Shown: one piece after another, positions 4,984 through 7,308 of the stretch
Layout: every line of letters starts with the position of its first letter
How positions within the stretch are numbered: the stretch's first letter is position 1
From: a bacterium
GTDB taxonomy: Bacteria; Latescibacterota; UBA2968; GCA-2709665
Length of the DNA: 7,308 bases
Reading direction: 5' to 3'
NCBI GenBank assembly: GCA_027619145.1
Contig: JAQCGA010000198.1
Location: forward strand, 1 to 7,308
Notes under the pieces: model-generated
The model's database searches: none
Told to the model about the DNA's origin: nothing
Seen by the model: only the letters and a program-made list of their open reading frames with translations
Made by a program: the position numbers and the translations under genes

Positions 4984-7275
4984 TTATGACAGCCCGGCCT
5001 TTCGCAAGGCTTCTGCAAATGCCGATCCTGGGCGTTCTGGCTCCTGTTTTTGCTGGGGTTTGCGTTCTGTTCTTCGCGGTCTGGATTTTTTCTTTTCATC
5101 GGGTTTGGGTGCATCGTTGCTGCGCGCTGGACCTGCGGCTTCCGGGTTTTTGCGCATGGAGAGGGCGATGCGTTTCCTTGCCAGGTCTACTTCGCGGACG
5201 GTAACGGTGACCCGCTGGTGGACTTTGACGATTTCGGAGGGGTCTTTGACAAAGCGGTCTGCGAGCTGGCTGATGTGGACCAGGCCGTCCTGGTGTACGC
5301 CCACGTCTACAAATGCGCCAAAGGCGGTGACGTTGGTGACAATGCCGGGAAGTGACATGCCGGGGTTGAGGTCTTCCATTTTTTCGACCCCTTCTGCAAA
5401 GTGGAAGGCTTCGAATTGCTGGCGCGGGTCCCTTCCGGGTTTGGCGAGTTCGGCCAGGATGTCCTGGATGGTGGGCAGGCCTACGGTTTCGGTTACGTAC
5501 TTTGTGGGATCAATTTTTGTGCGCAGGGTTTCGTTTTGGATGAGGTCTGTAACCGAGCAGTCCAGGTCGCGGGCCATGGTTTCTACGACTGGATAACTTT
5601 CGGGGTGAACCGCGCTGGCGTCCAGAGGATTTTCTGCATCCCGAATGCGTAAGAAGCCGGCGGCCTGTTCGAAGGCTTTGGGGCCTAAACGAGGCACTTT
5701 TTTCAGGTCTTTCCGGGAGGCGAAGGGGCCGGTTTCGTCGCGGTAGGCCACAATGTTCTGCGCGAGTTGCGGGCCCAGTCCGGAGACGTAGGTGAGGATT
5801 TGTTTGCTGGCGGTGTTGGCTTCTACGCCTACTGCGTTGACGCAACTGACCACGGTGTCATCCAGGCTTTTCTTGAGTGCGGGCTGGTCCACGTCGTGCT
5901 GGTACTGGCCCACGCCAATAGACTTGGGGTCAATTTTGACGAGTTCGGCCAGGGGGTCCATGAGCCGTCTTCCAATGGAGACGGAGCCGCGTACGGTGAG
6001 GTCATGGTCTGCAAATTCTTCTCGGGCGGCCTCGGAGGCAGAGTAGACGGAGGCGCCGCTTTCGTTGACCATGACGATGGAGATTTTTGCAGAGAGCTCC
6101 AGGTTGCGGATGAAGGTTTCCAGTTCACGGCCACCGGTTCCGTTGCCAATGGCAATGGCTTCAATGTCGTACTGTTTGGAGTAGGCGGTGATTTTTTCTG
6201 CGGCTTCGGTGTCGCGTTTTGCGCCCTGACCGGGGTACACGGTGTCTGTGTGTAGAAGTTTGCCCTGGCGGTTGAGGCAGACGAGTTTGCAGCCGGTACG
6301 GAAGCCGGGGTCTATGGCCAGGACGTTGCGCTGGCCCAGCGGTGGGGAGAGGAGGAGTTCGCGGAGGTTTTCGGTGAAGATGCGGATGGCCTCGGCGTCT
6401 GCTTGTTTTTTGGTTTCGAGGCGAATTTCAGTTTCCATGGAGGGGGCCAGGAGGCGTTTGTAGCTGTCTTCGAGGGCCAGGCGAACCTGCCCGGAAGCGA
6501 GGTTGCTGTTTTTGATGAAGAGGCTTTCCAGAAGGGCGTGTGCATCTACTTCGGGTGGGGCAATGCGCATACTGAGGAAGCCTTCTTTTTCGCCGCGACG
6601 CATGGCCAGGATGCGGTGCGAGGGCGCTTCAGATACGGCTTCGTCCCATTCGAAGTAGTCTTTGAATTTTGTGCCTTCTTCTTCTTTGCCGGGAATGAGG
6701 CGGGATTTGAAGATGCCTGTTGTGGCGAAGAGGTCGCGCATTCGGGCACGGGCATCCGCGTGTTCGCTGATCCATTCGGCCACAATGTCTCGTGCGCCGG
6801 AGAGGGCGTCTTCGGCGGTTTCCACGCCTTTTTCGGCGTCGATGAATGTGGCGGCTTCGGTTTCTGGGTCGAAGTCTTCCTGGTCGAAGAGGTGCTGCGC
6901 CAGAGGTTCCAGGCCTTTTTCACGGGCGATGGAAGCGCGGGTGCGTCGTTTGGGACGATAGGGGAGATAGATGTCTTCCAGGACGGCCAGGGTTTTTGCG
7001 GCGAGGACTTTTTCTTTGAGTTCGTCGGTGAGGTGGCCGTTTTCTTCCAGGGAGGTGAGGATGGTTTCCCGGCGTTTGTCGAGTTCTGTAAGTTGTTCCA
7101 GCCGGTCCCGAATGGCGGTGATGGCTACTTCGTCCAGGCTGTCTGTGGCTTCTTTGCGGTATCGGGCAATGAAGGGGACGGTGGCGTCCTGGGCGAGCAG
7201 TTCGGCAGTGGCGCGGACCTGGTTGGCGTTGAGGTTGAGTTCCAGGGTAATGGTGAGAATGTGTGCTTCTGTCAT
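4984..7275 (-). CDS. tex: Tex, S1-domain RNA-binding transcription accessory protein
   Basis: 763 aa, close to the usual length of Tex (E. coli about 773). Tex is a cytoplasmic nucleic-acid-binding protein associated with transcription and RNA handling. Domains in order: helical Tex N-terminal region (about 1-310) with the family signatures TVPFIARYRKE (32-42) and EDIYLPYRPKRRTRA (100-114); a YqgF/RNase H-like domain (about 316-441) opening with VLAIDPGFRTG; helix-hairpin-helix repeats (about 490-545; VSGLGPQLAQNIVAYR and RLGPKAFEQAAGFLRI); and an S1 RNA-binding domain (about 638-708; GIVTNVTAFGAFVDVGV, DGLVHISQL). A basic tail of about 55 residues rich in K, R, P and Q follows, ending in a short helix-like SAFAEALRKAGL. 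The start at 7275 has GAGG five nt upstream. It appears to be a single intact gene, unrelated in function to the sugar genes downstream. Confidence 0.97.
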   Translation of the reverse strand: MTEAHILTITLELNLNANQVRATAELLAQDATVPFIARYRKEATDSLDEVAITAIRDRLEQLTELDKRRETILTSLEENGHLTDELKEKVLAAKTLAVLEDIYLPYRPKRRTRASIAREKGLEPLAQHLFDQEDFDPETEAATFIDAEKGVETAEDALSGARDIVAEWISEHADARARMRDLFATTGIFKSRLIPGKEEEGTKFKDYFEWDEAVSEAPSHRILAMRRGEKEGFLSMRIAPPEVDAHALLESLFIKNSNLASGQVRLALEDSYKRLLAPSMETEIRLETKKQADAEAIRIFTENLRELLLSPPLGQRNVLAIDPGFRTGCKLVCLNRQGKLLHTDTVYPGQGAKRDTEAAEKITAYSKQYDIEAIAIGNGTGGRELETFIRNLELSAKISIVMVNESGASVYSASEAAREEFADHDLTVRGSVSIGRRLMDPLAELVKIDPKSIGVGQYQHDVDQPALKKSLDDTVVSCVNAVGVEANTASKQILTYVSGLGPQLAQNIVAYRDETGPFASRKDLKKVPRLGPKAFEQAAGFLRIRDAENPLDASAVHPESYPVVETMARDLDCSVTDLIQNETLRTKIDPTKYVTETVGLPTIQDILAELAKPGRDPRQQFEAFHFAEGVEKMEDLNPGMSLPGIVTNVTAFGAFVDVGVHQDGLVHISQLADRFVKDPSEIVKVHQRVTVTVREVDLARKRIALSMRKNPEAAGPARSNDAPKPDEKKKSRPRRTERKPQQKQEPERPGSAFAEALRKAGLS

Positions 7276-7279
7276 GAAT

Positions 7280-7285
7280 TCCTCT
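7280..7285 (-). promoter_or_regulatory. Shine-Dalgarno site of tex
   Basis: AGAGGA on the minus strand, four nt before the ATG at 7275 (core GAGG five nt away). It supports this start, as does the fit of the N-terminus to the Tex family. Only 33 bases lie upstream in the window, so the tex promoter cannot be seen. Confidence 0.6.
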
Positions 7286-7308
7286 ATGGGTTGGGGCGCG
7301 GCGTCGCC

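Noticed and set aside
4665..5114. Minus-strand 149-aa frame spanning the end of tex and the intergenic region
   Set aside because: It begins inside tex in another frame and its remaining part translates the GTAGGGGC repeat and flanking non-coding DNA, so it is a likely spurious protein.

Overview
This is a bacterial window in which every gene I can support lies on the minus strand, so transcription runs from the right edge to the left. The genes have good start contexts (three have clear Shine-Dalgarno sites of the AAGGA or GGAGG type) and base composition looks moderately GC-rich. The taxon cannot be fixed. The mixture of Tex, a small cupin, sugar-acid enzymes in tandem and GTAGGGGC hairpin repeats reminds me of large environmental bacterial genomes such as Latescibacterota or Poribacteria, but this is only an impression.

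Layout in transcription order: (1) 7275-4984, a complete tex gene (RNA-binding transcription accessory protein), with two touching hairpins directly after its stop codon. (2) 4983-4566, a 418-base stretch without a convincing gene, holding a 26-nt GTAGGGGC hairpin repeat. (3) 4565-4209, a small single-domain cupin. (4) 4208-4061, an intergenic stretch holding a 73-bp inverted pair of hairpins (REPIN-like). (5) 4060-1173, a tight three-gene block: two tandem paralogous SDR-type sugar/uronate dehydrogenases (gaps of 25 and 22 nt) and a galactonate-dehydratase-like enolase-superfamily enzyme. (6) After a 112-nt gap, from 1060 off the left edge, a secreted protein of unknown family whose 3' end is missing.

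The core of the window looks like a small sugar-acid catabolic operon. An SDR of the uronate-dehydrogenase type would oxidise a sugar or uronate to a lactone, and the DgoD-like enzyme would dehydrate an aldonate to the 2-keto-3-deoxy acid. Substrates cannot be read from sequence, and no transporter, lactonase, kinase, aldolase or regulator is present in the window. The secreted protein downstream may belong to the same system if the stretch is co-transcribed, but a possible promoter lies in the gap before it.

The most unusual non-coding signal is the REPIN-like element at 4099-4171. Its two 26-nt arms differ at five positions. Four of these form two compensatory base-pair changes in the stem, and the fifth is in the loop. 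I see no CRISPR array, tRNA, rRNA, transposase, or clear novel defence or mobile system here.
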